Shown: piece by piece, positions 1 through 6,106 of the stretch
How positions within the stretch are numbered: position 1 is the first letter of the stretch
How the letters are laid out: every line of letters begins with the position of its first letter
Assembly (NCBI GenBank): GCA_017398245.1
Contig: JAFQGN010000145.1
Coordinates: forward strand, 1-10,006
DNA: 10,006 bases
Direction of reading: 5' to 3'
Source: Clostridia bacterium
GTDB lineage: Bacteria > Bacillota_A > Clostridia > Christensenellales > Aristaeellaceae
Made by a program: the position numbers and the translations under genes
Notes under the pieces: generated by a model
What the model was told of the DNA's origin: nothing
Databases searched by the model: none
The model's input: only the letters and a program-made list of their open reading frames with translations

Positions 1-1155
1 CTGGTTGACGGTGTCATCGGCGGTGTGTCTGCCGTTGTCGGCTTTCTGCCGCTCGTCATGGTCATGTATTTCCTCATTGCGCTGCTGGAGGATTGCGGCT
101 ACATGGCCCGTGCTACCGTGGTTCTGGATCCTATCTTCAAGAAGGTGGGCCTCTCCGGCAAGTCGGTAATTCCCTTCGTCATCGGCACGGGCTGCGCCAT
201 CCCCGGCATCATGGCCTGCCGCACCATACGCAATGAGCGCGAGCGCCGCGCCGCCGCGATGCTCACGCCCTTCATGCCCTGCGGCGCGAAGCTGCCCGTC
301 ATCGCTCTGTTCGCCGGCGTGTTCTTCGCCGATGCTTCCTGGGTGGGCACGCTGATGTACTTTGTGGGCATCGTGCTCATCTTCCTGGGCGCGCTGCTGG
401 TGAACAAGATCGCCGGCCACAAGAACCGCAAGTCCTTCTTCATCATGGAGCTGCCGGAGTATAAGATCCCGAGCGTCAAGCGCGCGTTCATCTCCATGTG
501 CTCCCGCGGCTGGGCCTATATCGTCAAGGCCGGCACCATCATCCTGCTGTGCAACACCGTTGTGCAGATCATGCAGTCCTTCACCTGGTCCTTCCAGCTG
601 GTGGAAGAGGGCGCGGCCAACACGTCTATTCTGGCCACCATCGCCAACCCCTTCTCCTTCCTGCTGATCCCGCTGGGCTTCGGTGTGTGGCAGATGGCTG
701 CCGCCGCGATCACCGGCTTCATCGCGAAGGAGAACGTCGTGGGCACTCTGGCCGTTTGCTATGGCGTGACCAACTTTATCGATACCGAGGAGCTGGCGCT
801 CATGGGCGGCTCTGCGGAAGTGGCCGCGATCTTCGGCCTGACCAAGGCTGCGGCTCTGGCCTGCCTTATGTTCAACCTGTTCACCCCGCCGTGCTTTGCG
901 GCGATCGGCGCGATGAACTCTGAGATCAAGGATCGTAAGTGGATGTTCGGCGGTATCTGTCTGCAGCTGGGCACCGGCTACACCATTGCGTATTTCGTCT
1001 ATCAGATCGGCACGCTGATCACCACCGGTTCCTTCGGCGCCGGCTTCCTCGGCGGCCTGATCGCCGTGGCGGCGATCATCGGTATCGTCGTGTACCTTTG
1101 CATCAACGCTGACAAGAAGCTGGCGGGCGAGTACAAGCTGAATACCAAGGCATAA
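1..1155 (+). CDS. feoB: Ferrous iron transport protein B, C-terminal part (5' end outside window)
   Basis: This is the membrane half of FeoB, the GTP-driven Fe(II) permease of the cytoplasmic membrane. The frame is open from base 1, so the gene begins upstream; 384 residues are visible, and the N-terminal G-protein domain is not in the window. The visible part opens with a helix and the conserved LLEDCGYMAR segment. Next come the FeoB gate motifs, GTGCAIPGIMACRT (about residues 62-75 of the fragment) and MPCGAKLP about 25-30 residues later. Further hydrophobic helices follow, including the GFIAKENVVGTL and GTGYTIAYFVYQ segments typical of the family C-terminus. The gene is followed after 18 bases by a FeoB-associated small protein and then a terminator, so both are probably co-transcribed. 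FeoA is expected upstream but cannot be seen. Family assignment is secure. Confidence 0.96.
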   Translation: MVDGVIGGVSAVVGFLPLVMVMYFLIALLEDCGYMARATVVLDPIFKKVGLSGKSVIPFVIGTGCAIPGIMACRTIRNERERRAAAMLTPFMPCGAKLPVIALFAGVFFADASWVGTLMYFVGIVLIFLGALLVNKIAGHKNRKSFFIMELPEYKIPSVKRAFISMCSRGWAYIVKAGTIILLCNTVVQIMQSFTWSFQLVEEGAANTSILATIANPFSFLLIPLGFGVWQMAAAAITGFIAKENVVGTLAVCYGVTNFIDTEELALMGGSAEVAAIFGLTKAAALACLMFNLFTPPCFAAIGAMNSEIKDRKWMFGGICLQLGTGYTIAYFVYQIGTLITTGSFGAGFLGGLIAVAAIIGIVVYLCINADKKLAGEYKLNTKA

Positions 1156-1173
1156 AAAAACAGGAGGTAGGAT

Positions 1174-1326
1174 ATGGCCAATTTCGTTGCGATCGCAGCG
1201 CTGCTGATCGTGCTGGGCGTGGCCGTTGCGTACATTGTGCGCGAGAAGAAAAAGGGCCACAAATGCGTGGGCTGCCCCTACGCCGCCGAGTGCGCGAAGG
1301 CAAAGAACGGCGGCTGCGCACAATAA
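1174..1326 (+). CDS. FeoB-associated Cys-rich membrane protein
   Basis: A 50-residue protein. Residues 4-22 form one hydrophobic helix, followed by a basic stretch (REKKKGHK). A short cytoplasmic tail then carries four cysteines, C31-x2-C34-x5-C40-x7-C48. This layout, one N-terminal helix and a Cys-rich tail directly downstream of feoB, matches the FeoB-associated Cys-rich family of Bacillota (annotated in Pfam as FeoB_associated). The cysteines probably handle Fe(II) or assist FeoB at the inner face of the membrane; the exact role is not known to me. The start is fixed by AGGAGG at 1162-1167, six bases before the ATG. It lies 18 bases after feoB and is followed by a terminator, so it is the last gene of the feo operon. 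Confidence 0.9.
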   Translation: MANFVAIAALLIVLGVAVAYIVREKKKGHKCVGCPYAAECAKAKNGGCAQ

Positions 1327-1383
1327 TCGCTATGCGAAAATTCCCCCTATTGCCTTACAGACCCCTTCCTTACCTTTCTAAAT

Positions 1384-1426
1384 ACCGAAAGCGCCTCCTC
1401 TTGCCGGGGGCGCTTTCGGTTTCTTT
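1384..1426 (+). terminator. Rho-independent terminator of the feo operon
   Basis: A perfect 12-bp inverted repeat (ACCGAAAGCGCC / GGCGCTTTCGGT) extends inward by about three more pairs, one of them G-T. The loop is about 7 bases. The plus-strand tail is T-rich (TTTCTTT). It lies 58 bases after the stop of the FeoB-associated gene. Confidence 0.88.
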
Positions 1427-1428
1427 AT

Positions 1429-1468
1429 GGCACAAATAAAGCGCGGCATACGGGAATATGCCGCGCTT
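1429..1468 (-). terminator. Rho-independent terminator of the DtxR-type repressor gene
   Basis: A perfect 12-bp stem (AAGCGCGGCATA / TATGCCGCGCTT, 1439-1450 and 1457-1468) encloses a 6-base loop. Read on the minus strand, the stem is followed by TTTATTTG, a modest U-tract. It lies 75 bases beyond the repressor stop codon. It sits back to back with the feo terminator, so the two convergent units are separated by two independent hairpins. Confidence 0.75.
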
Positions 1469-1543
1469 ACGCTTGGAGAGATAATGTATTCGCAATATGC
1501 CCGGACGGCCCGAGAGTTTTTGCGGAAAGACGCTTGAGGTCGT

Positions 1544-1906
1544 TCAGTCCTTGAGCTGGGCGAGGATAGCCTCGAACGTGGCGGGAGAGATGTCGTGCTC
1601 GATCTTGCAGGCGTCGTTTTTCGCGTCCTCTTCGTTCACGCCGATCTGCATCAGGAATTTGGAGATGACCTTGTGCCGGTTGAACACCTTTTGCGCGATG
1701 CGCATGCCCTCTTCCGTCAGGGTGATGTAATTATCCTTATCCATGACGATATAGCCGTTTTCGCGCAGCTTTTTCATAGCGAAGCTGACCGAGGGCTTGG
1801 TCACGTTCAGCTCAGATGCGATATCGATAGAGCGCACTTCGCCCTTGGTTTCGTACAGCATCAGGATCGTCTCGAGGTAATCTTCGGCAGATTCACGGAT
1901 TCGCAT
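1544..1906 (-). CDS. DtxR/MntR-family metal-dependent transcriptional repressor (short form)
   Basis: A 120-residue regulator. An N-terminal winged helix-turn-helix (ESAEDYLETILMLYE, then SIDIASELNVTKPSVSFAMKKL) is followed by a wing (YITLTEEG) and a metal-binding dimerisation domain (FNRHKVISKFL, then ACKIEHDIS). It ends there, with no SH3-like C-terminal domain, as in MntR. The likely metal ligands, numbered from the chosen start, are D9, E12, H78, C100, E103 and H104. The CxxEH group resembles DtxR, whereas the D and E of helix 1 resemble MntR. An ATG nine bases further upstream (1915) overlaps the ribosome binding site AAAGGA (minus strand, 1920-1915). The ATG at 1906 lies eight bases from that site, so I chose it. 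The gene is convergent with feoB and probably represses iron or manganese uptake genes when metal is replete; which metal cannot be read from sequence. Confidence 0.93.
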   Translation of the reverse strand: MRIRESAEDYLETILMLYETKGEVRSIDIASELNVTKPSVSFAMKKLRENGYIVMDKDNYITLTEEGMRIAQKVFNRHKVISKFLMQIGVNEEDAKNDACKIEHDISPATFEAILAQLKD

Positions 1907-1939
1907 GTCGTGCATCCTTTCGCTTCTCTTAATTGTTTT

Positions 1940-1968
1940 ATCTTAACACATTTTACCTTTCTTTTCAA
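1940..1968 (-). promoter_or_regulatory. Sigma-A-type promoter of the DtxR-family gene
   Basis: On the minus strand, TTGAAA (1968-1963) and TAAGAT (1945-1940) are separated by 17 bases in an AT-rich stretch. Transcription would start near 1933, giving a leader of about 26 bases. Around the -10, TGTT and AACA flank seven bases, a weak dyad; I see no clear match to a known DtxR or MntR box. Confidence 0.7.
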
Positions 1969-2034
1969 GCCGGGTCGGCAAAGGCTCTGGTGCGTATATA
2001 CCCCGATCAGCCGAATTTGAACCGGTCTGCGCGC

Positions 2035-2063
2035 TTGACAAGGCGGCCCCGCCTTGCAATAAT
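2035..2063 (+). promoter_or_regulatory. Strong sigma-A-type promoter of the glycosidase/acetyltransferase operon
   Basis: A perfect -35 (TTGACA, 2035-2040) and a near-perfect -10 (AATAAT, 2058-2063) are spaced by 17 bases. Transcription would start about 2070, close to the AGGAGG at 2087-2092. The whole spacer is occupied by a palindrome (separate entry), which suggests that a protein controls access of RNA polymerase. Confidence 0.82.
2039..2056. promoter_or_regulatory. Operator-like 18-bp palindrome inside the promoter spacer
   Basis: CAAGGCGGCCCCGCCTTG consists of perfect 8-bp arms around a 2-base centre. It begins within the -35 hexamer and ends just before the -10. A repressor bound here would block polymerase. 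No regulator gene lies in the same unit, so the cognate protein is unknown. A hairpin role is unlikely because the element lies upstream of the expected transcription start. Confidence 0.55.
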
Positions 2064-2102
2064 AAAGGCGACGATTTTGCTTTCTCAGGAGGCTTGCGCC
2101 GG

Positions 2103-4040
2103 ATGGATATGCGTTCGAAATGGATCTGGGCCGCTGTGACGGCTTCGCCGGATACATATGCCGATTTTGTGGATGGCTTTGCGTGGGATGGAGGAGATCT
2201 GCGCCTGCGCATATCGGCCGATTCCAACTACGCCGTGTGGCTGAACGGGCGGTATGCCGCTTCCGGCCAGTATCCTGATTTTCCGCACGATAAAGTGTAT
2301 GACGAGATCGACCTTGTTCCCTTTGCGCTGGCGGGAGAAAACCGCCTGTGCGTGACGGTTTGGCATTACGGCAAGGGGAACATGGGCTATTACCCGGGCA
2401 AGGCCGCCCTGCGCTATGAAATCTGGAGTGGAGAGGAGCTGCTGTGCTCATCCTGCGAGGGGACGCTCGCGCGCCTGAGCCCGACCTACCAGAACGGCTT
2501 GCAGAAGACGATCACCGGGCAGCTGGGCTTCTCCTTCCGTTACGACATGACGAAAGAGGACGACTGGCTGCTTGGCAGCGGCGAAGGCTTTGCTCCCTGT
2601 GCGGTGGTCGAACAGGATCTGCCTATGCGCCCGCGCCCGCAGAAGAGGTGCACAGTGGGCGAGCCCCTGCCCTGCACATGCATAAAAGAAGAAAGCGGAA
2701 CGCATTTTCTGTATGATCTTGGCCGCGAAAGCGTGGGCTATCTGTGCGTCGAGATCGAATCGACCGCGGAGCAGGAAGTGCTCATTGCCTACGGCGAGCA
2801 CATTGTGGATGGCGGCGTGCGCCGTATCATCGGCGGGCGCGATTTCAGCGTGCAGCTGCGGCTGAAGAAGGGGCGCAATGTGTACAGAAATCCGTTCCGC
2901 AGGCTGGGTCTGCGCTACCTGGAAGTGTTCGGCGGGGCGCAGATGCGCATTGCCCAAATGACGGTCGCGCCGGTCGATTACCCCGTGCGGCAGACAGAAA
3001 AGCTCCCGCCGATGGACGCGCTGCAAAGGCGCATCTACGATACCTGCATCCGCACGCTGCGCATGTGCATGCACGATCATTATGAGGACACTCCCTGGCG
3101 CGAGCAGGCGCTCTACGCCATGGACGGGCGCAATCAGATGCTTTGCGGGTATTATGCATTCCGGGAATTCGAGTTTGCGCGCGCGAACCTGCTGCTCATG
3201 AACAAGGACGAGCGCGGGGACGGGCTGCTGTCCATCTGCACGCCTTCGAGCGACGATCTGACCATCCCATCCTTCTCGCTGCATTATTTTACCGAGATCT
3301 GGGAATATACGCTCCATTCCGGCGATGATTCTCTCGCGCGTGAGGTGTTTCCCAAGCTCAAACGGCTGATGCATGCGTTTATCGGGCGCATGGAAGACGG
3401 CCTCGCGCCGGTGTTTACGCAGAGATGCCATTGGAATTTTTATGAGTGGTCGGAAGGACTGAGCGGCGCGCTGTTCCAGGCGGAGGAGAAGCGGTTCGAT
3501 GCGGCGCTGAACTGCCTGCTGGCTATTGCGCTGCGCGCGATGGCGAAGATCGCGCAGGCGATCGGCGAGAGGGACGAGTATTCCGCCCTTGCGCAGGAGG
3601 TCGCCCGGGCCGCGCGCATGCGCTTCTTTGACGAAAAGACTGGCCTGTATACCAACAGCACGGCGGACGATACCCCGAGCGAATTGGTCAACGCGCTGGC
3701 CGTGCTTTGCGGCGCGGCGCAGGGGGAAGAGGCCGAACGTATCGCCGCGCGCCTTGCACAGGAGGACAACGGGCTGACCGGCGCGACTCTGAGCATGCTC
3801 TGCTTCAAGTACGATGCGCTGCTTGTGGCCGATAAAGAGAAATACCGGGGCTATATTATCGAAGATATTGCCCGCCGGTACGAAAAAATGCTGGATGCCG
3901 GCGCGACGACCTTCTGGGAGACGGAACAGGGCGAGAGCGATTTTGACAACGCGGGCAGCCTTTGCCATGGCTGGAGCGCGATGCCGGTATACTATTATCA
4001 CACGCTTCTGGAGGACGGCGCATGCGCATCGAAGAGCTGA
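2103..4040 (+). CDS. GH78-like (alpha-L-rhamnosidase-type) six-hairpin glycosidase, cytoplasmic
   Basis: A 645-residue protein. An N-terminal beta-sandwich (DSNYAVWLNGRY, then ENRLCVTVWHYG) resembles the ligand-binding domains of GH78 rhamnosidases. A second beta-rich region follows (YDLGRESVGYLCVEI, then YRNPFRRLGLRYLEVF). From about residue 305 there is an alpha/alpha barrel with the GH78-like segment YEDTPWREQALYAMDGRNQ (from Y327). E334 in the WREQ part is the likely general acid, and E606 in GATTFWE is a plausible base; both come from family knowledge, not proof. GH78 enzymes release terminal alpha-L-rhamnose; the real substrate here is open. No signal peptide is visible, so it probably acts on imported oligosaccharides or glycosides. 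The frame can be extended to a TTG at 2094, but AGGAGG (2087-2092) lies 10 bases before the ATG at 2103 and only one base before the TTG. It is the first gene of a three-gene operon and overlaps the next by 19 bases. Confidence 0.85.
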   Translation: MDMRSKWIWAAVTASPDTYADFVDGFAWDGGDLRLRISADSNYAVWLNGRYAASGQYPDFPHDKVYDEIDLVPFALAGENRLCVTVWHYGKGNMGYYPGKAALRYEIWSGEELLCSSCEGTLARLSPTYQNGLQKTITGQLGFSFRYDMTKEDDWLLGSGEGFAPCAVVEQDLPMRPRPQKRCTVGEPLPCTCIKEESGTHFLYDLGRESVGYLCVEIESTAEQEVLIAYGEHIVDGGVRRIIGGRDFSVQLRLKKGRNVYRNPFRRLGLRYLEVFGGAQMRIAQMTVAPVDYPVRQTEKLPPMDALQRRIYDTCIRTLRMCMHDHYEDTPWREQALYAMDGRNQMLCGYYAFREFEFARANLLLMNKDERGDGLLSICTPSSDDLTIPSFSLHYFTEIWEYTLHSGDDSLAREVFPKLKRLMHAFIGRMEDGLAPVFTQRCHWNFYEWSEGLSGALFQAEEKRFDAALNCLLAIALRAMAKIAQAIGERDEYSALAQEVARAARMRFFDEKTGLYTNSTADDTPSELVNALAVLCGAAQGEEAERIAARLAQEDNGLTGATLSMLCFKYDALLVADKEKYRGYIIEDIARRYEKMLDAGATTFWETEQGESDFDNAGSLCHGWSAMPVYYYHTLLEDGACASKS

Positions 4041-4573
4041 GCACGGAGCGGATGGGCGATATGAACCGCGCAAACGAGGAATTTGCCGTCATCGGGCGCA
4101 TCGTGCCCGCGCTGCAAAACGGCGTATGGACGTATACGGAGGAATTGTTCGAACGCCCATGGGCGAAGAAATATCCGGCGGAGGAGACGGACTGGCACGA
4201 GTATATCGGCAGCGCTGATAAGGCTGCGTTCATCGCCTATGAGGGAGATGACTGCATCGGGCAGATCGTGCTGCGCGCAGACTGGAACCGATACGCGTTT
4301 ATAGAGGATATCTGCGTTGCGCAGGCCATGCGCGGCAGAGGCGTTGGGCGCGCGCTGATCGGAAAGGCGCAGGATTGGGCGCATGAACATGACTTATGCG
4401 GCCTTGCGCTGGAAACGCAGGACAATAATCTGTCCGCCTGCCGGTTTTACGCCGCCTGCGGGTTCAAAATCGGCGCGGTCAACACCATGCTCTACCGGAA
4501 TTTTGACAGGCCCTATTGCGACGAGACGGCGGTCTTCTGGTATAGACGATTCGGCAAAGGAGAAGAAATATGA
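4022..4573 (+). CDS. satA: Streptothricin acetyltransferase-like GNAT N-acetyltransferase (SatA/Sat4 family)
   Basis: A 183-residue GNAT enzyme that would transfer acetyl from acetyl-CoA to an amine. The acetyl-CoA pyrophosphate loop is R104-G-R-G-V-G109. Several segments match what I remember of the streptothricin acetyltransferase Sat4 and the Bacillus SatA group: FAVIGRIVP near the start, DWNRYAFIEDICV before the loop, then ALETQDNNLSACRFYAACGF and NTMLYRNF, with FWYRRF at the end. Those enzymes inactivate streptothricin by acetylating its beta-lysine. Whether this protein confers resistance is inferred, not shown. GGAGG (4010-4014) stands seven bases before the ATG and fixes the start. 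The start lies inside the 3' end of the glycosidase gene (19-base overlap) and the end overlaps the next start (ATGA), so translation is probably coupled. No mobile element flanks it, suggesting a resident chromosomal gene. Confidence 0.88.
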   Translation: MRIEELSTERMGDMNRANEEFAVIGRIVPALQNGVWTYTEELFERPWAKKYPAEETDWHEYIGSADKAAFIAYEGDDCIGQIVLRADWNRYAFIEDICVAQAMRGRGVGRALIGKAQDWAHEHDLCGLALETQDNNLSACRFYAACGFKIGAVNTMLYRNFDRPYCDETAVFWYRRFGKGEEI

Positions 4574-4800
4574 AGAGCATTCTGATCAAGGATACGACGA
4601 GGGAAGAGCGCGAGGCCATCGTGGCCGAGGCGCTGGGCAATATCGAGGCGAACTGCGACGAAGCCCCGGCGGGCCTGGCCGAGATGTATCAGGAATACAT
4701 CGACGGAAACAAGGAGCTGCGCGAGGTGAACATGGAATTCAACGCTCGCTATGTGCGCGCGGATCTGCGCCCGCCGCGCTCCGGCTGCGGGATGGGCTGA
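4570..4800 (+). CDS. Small conserved-looking protein of unknown function (76 aa)
   Basis: A 76-residue, mostly charged protein with no membrane segment. It starts IKDTTREEREAIV and contains a central acidic stretch (NIEANCDEAPAGLAEMYQEYIDGNKEL), then EFNARYVR and a Gly/Cys tail ending SGCGMG. Similar short proteins with an IKDTT-type N-terminus are, from memory, common in Clostridia and lack a demonstrated function. The predicted alpha-helical middle and two cysteines (C34 and C73) give no clear fold. AAAGGAG (4556-4562) lies seven bases before the ATG, and the ATG overlaps the acetyltransferase stop (ATGA), both supporting a real, co-translated gene. It is the last gene before the bidirectional terminator. 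Confidence 0.8.
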   Translation: MKSILIKDTTREEREAIVAEALGNIEANCDEAPAGLAEMYQEYIDGNKELREVNMEFNARYVRADLRPPRSGCGMG

Positions 4801-4820
4801 TTTGCTGCGAGACGATAGAA

Positions 4821-4856
4821 AAAAGACGCCAGACTGAGCTGAGTCTGGCGTCTTTT
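4821..4856. terminator. Bidirectional terminator between convergent operons
   Basis: A perfect 15-bp stem (AAAAGACGCCAGACT / AGTCTGGCGTCTTTT) encloses a 6-base loop. Plus-strand transcripts end in TCTTTTACTTT; minus-strand transcripts end in a run of six T's (complement of A 4819-4824). It lies 20 bases after the 76-aa gene and just beyond the stop of the peptidase gene, so one hairpin serves both units. Confidence 0.92.
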
Positions 4857-4859
4857 ACT

Positions 4860-5534
4860 TTATAAGGTTTCTTTGCGCAGGACGTCCGGCGAGAAACGGG
4901 AGATCATCCCGCCGTTTATATAGCGCATTTCCCCGATACAGCTGACATGATCTGCCTTTACGAAGATCGCGCTTTCGTCTTCCATCGCCACGATGGGCAG
5001 GCTATGTTCTTTGGATATTGCAGTTAGCGTTTGCATCAGATCGGTGTTATCCGGCGCTGCGTGCGCTTTGATCGTGATATCGGCCAGACCGAGCCCCGGA
5101 TAGGGAACGTGCGATTCCCATATATCGAGCGCGCGAACAGCCATGTTGCTGGAACCTGCGCTCACGCCAAGGATGACTGCGCTGCTTTGACGGATTTCGT
5201 CCGATATCCCCTTTTCGGCGATCAGAGCGTGCTGCTCTGTCGCGTTGCCGCCCATGAGGAATATGCAGGATGCGCCGCGTATCAGGCGTTTGGCATCGGC
5301 GGCGCTTGTTCTCTTGTCGATCACGCAGAACTGCTGGAAGGACAGGCCGCATTGTGCAAACATCTCGTGCATTCCGGCAGAATCCTCGTCGTTGCGCGGA
5401 TAATCGGAAGGCCACGCGCTGACAAAGACCAGCAGCGCGCGCCCGGTAAGCTCTGCCCGGAGCCTTTCGGCGATCGGGGCCGAAAAGCGCCGGTCCGGAA
5501 AGCCGCTGAAGAAGCCTAACAGCTTTGCGTTCAT
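4860..5534 (-). CDS. S51-family (peptidase E / class I glutamine amidotransferase-like) serine peptidase
   Basis: A 224-residue cytoplasmic protein with the S51 fold. It has an N-terminal FFSGFP strand, a long alpha/beta part with ALLVFVSAWPSDY and CIFLMGGN, and the nucleophile elbow GVSAGSSNM with likely catalytic S125. H158 in KAHAAPDNTD is a plausible catalytic histidine. Peptidase E cleaves Asp-X dipeptides and related enzymes (cyanophycinase) cleave other aspartyl peptides; the substrate here is unknown. The open frame continues 16 codons further upstream, into the preceding gene. I chose the ATG at 5534 because it overlaps the upstream stop as ATGA and begins the family-like sequence. 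No ribosome binding site precedes it, so translation probably depends on re-initiation. It is the last gene of the four-gene minus-strand operon. Confidence 0.83.
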   Translation of the reverse strand: MNAKLLGFFSGFPDRRFSAPIAERLRAELTGRALLVFVSAWPSDYPRNDEDSAGMHEMFAQCGLSFQQFCVIDKRTSAADAKRLIRGASCIFLMGGNATEQHALIAEKGISDEIRQSSAVILGVSAGSSNMAVRALDIWESHVPYPGLGLADITIKAHAAPDNTDLMQTLTAISKEHSLPIVAMEDESAIFVKADHVSCIGEMRYINGGMISRFSPDVLRKETL

Positions 5535-6097
5535 TTGGATGTACCGATTTTCAGGCTGTAGAAGCGGCAGATGCCCTCGCACGCGGTGAGGCCTGCGTGG
5601 AATTTTTCCGGCTGCAGCGGGCAGGGCAGGTCGAATTCCACGCCTGCGCAGTGCACCTTGAGCAGCTTTTCACCAAATTCTACGCGCAGCCTGTGCCTCT
5701 CGCCCGCAGCGACGGGATAGCGGCATTTGATCAGCGCGCTTGCTTTCTGCACGCCATCGTTTACCACGATGTGCCACACGTTGCAGCCGTTTTTGTAGAG
5801 CACGACTTCCATATGCGTGCCGTACTGCAAGGAGCCGTCCGGCAGGGTCTTCAGATCATCGCACAGAACGATCAGCGGCGCGCCGCTGCCCTCGAACGAG
5901 CATTCGGTCTCGATAACGCTGCCCGCGCCGAGCGTCTCTTTGGTGACCATGCTGATGTAGTCTTGCTCGCTCAGGTCGTTTTCGATGCAGCCTTCCGCCT
6001 GCACGAAGGGCCTGCGGTAGGGTGTCTTGAACGATGCGGCATACTGAAAGTCGGCTTCGTTCCAGCCGGGGGTGAAGAGCATTTCTTTCATGTGCAT
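5531..6097 (-). CDS. Probable concanavalin A-like beta-sandwich protein, function unknown
   Basis: A 188-residue protein without signal peptide or membrane segment. The sequence is rich in short beta strands: SVIETECSFEGSGAPLIVL, GTHMEVVLYKNGCNVWHIVV, HRLRVEFGEKLLKVHCAGVEF. It ends with GLTACEGICRFYSLKIG, a pattern reminiscent of LamG or glycosidase-associated jelly-roll domains, where the last strands read like an ACEG-x-x-RFY-x-x-K motif. That suggests glycan binding or a small glycan enzyme, but I do not see a certain catalytic pair. AAAGGA (minus strand, 6108-6103) overlaps the stop of the upstream URO-D-like gene and lies five bases from the ATG at 6097. An ATG two codons later is a possible alternative start. 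The downstream peptidase overlaps it by four bases. Confidence 0.72.
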   Translation of the reverse strand: MHMKEMLFTPGWNEADFQYAASFKTPYRRPFVQAEGCIENDLSEQDYISMVTKETLGAGSVIETECSFEGSGAPLIVLCDDLKTLPDGSLQYGTHMEVVLYKNGCNVWHIVVNDGVQKASALIKCRYPVAAGERHRLRVEFGEKLLKVHCAGVEFDLPCPLQPEKFHAGLTACEGICRFYSLKIGTSK

Positions 6098-6106
6098 ATA
6101 CTTCCT

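Noticed and set aside
1936..1950. Possible metal-repressor box around the DtxR-family promoter (TGTT-N7-AACA)
   Set aside because: Only the outer four bases are symmetric and it does not resemble DtxR, IdeR or MntR boxes that I know, so I did not call it an operator.
2448..4073. 541-codon open frame on the minus strand opposite the glycosidase gene
   Set aside because: Antisense shadow of the GH78-like gene; low-complexity R/A/H composition, no motif and no start signal.
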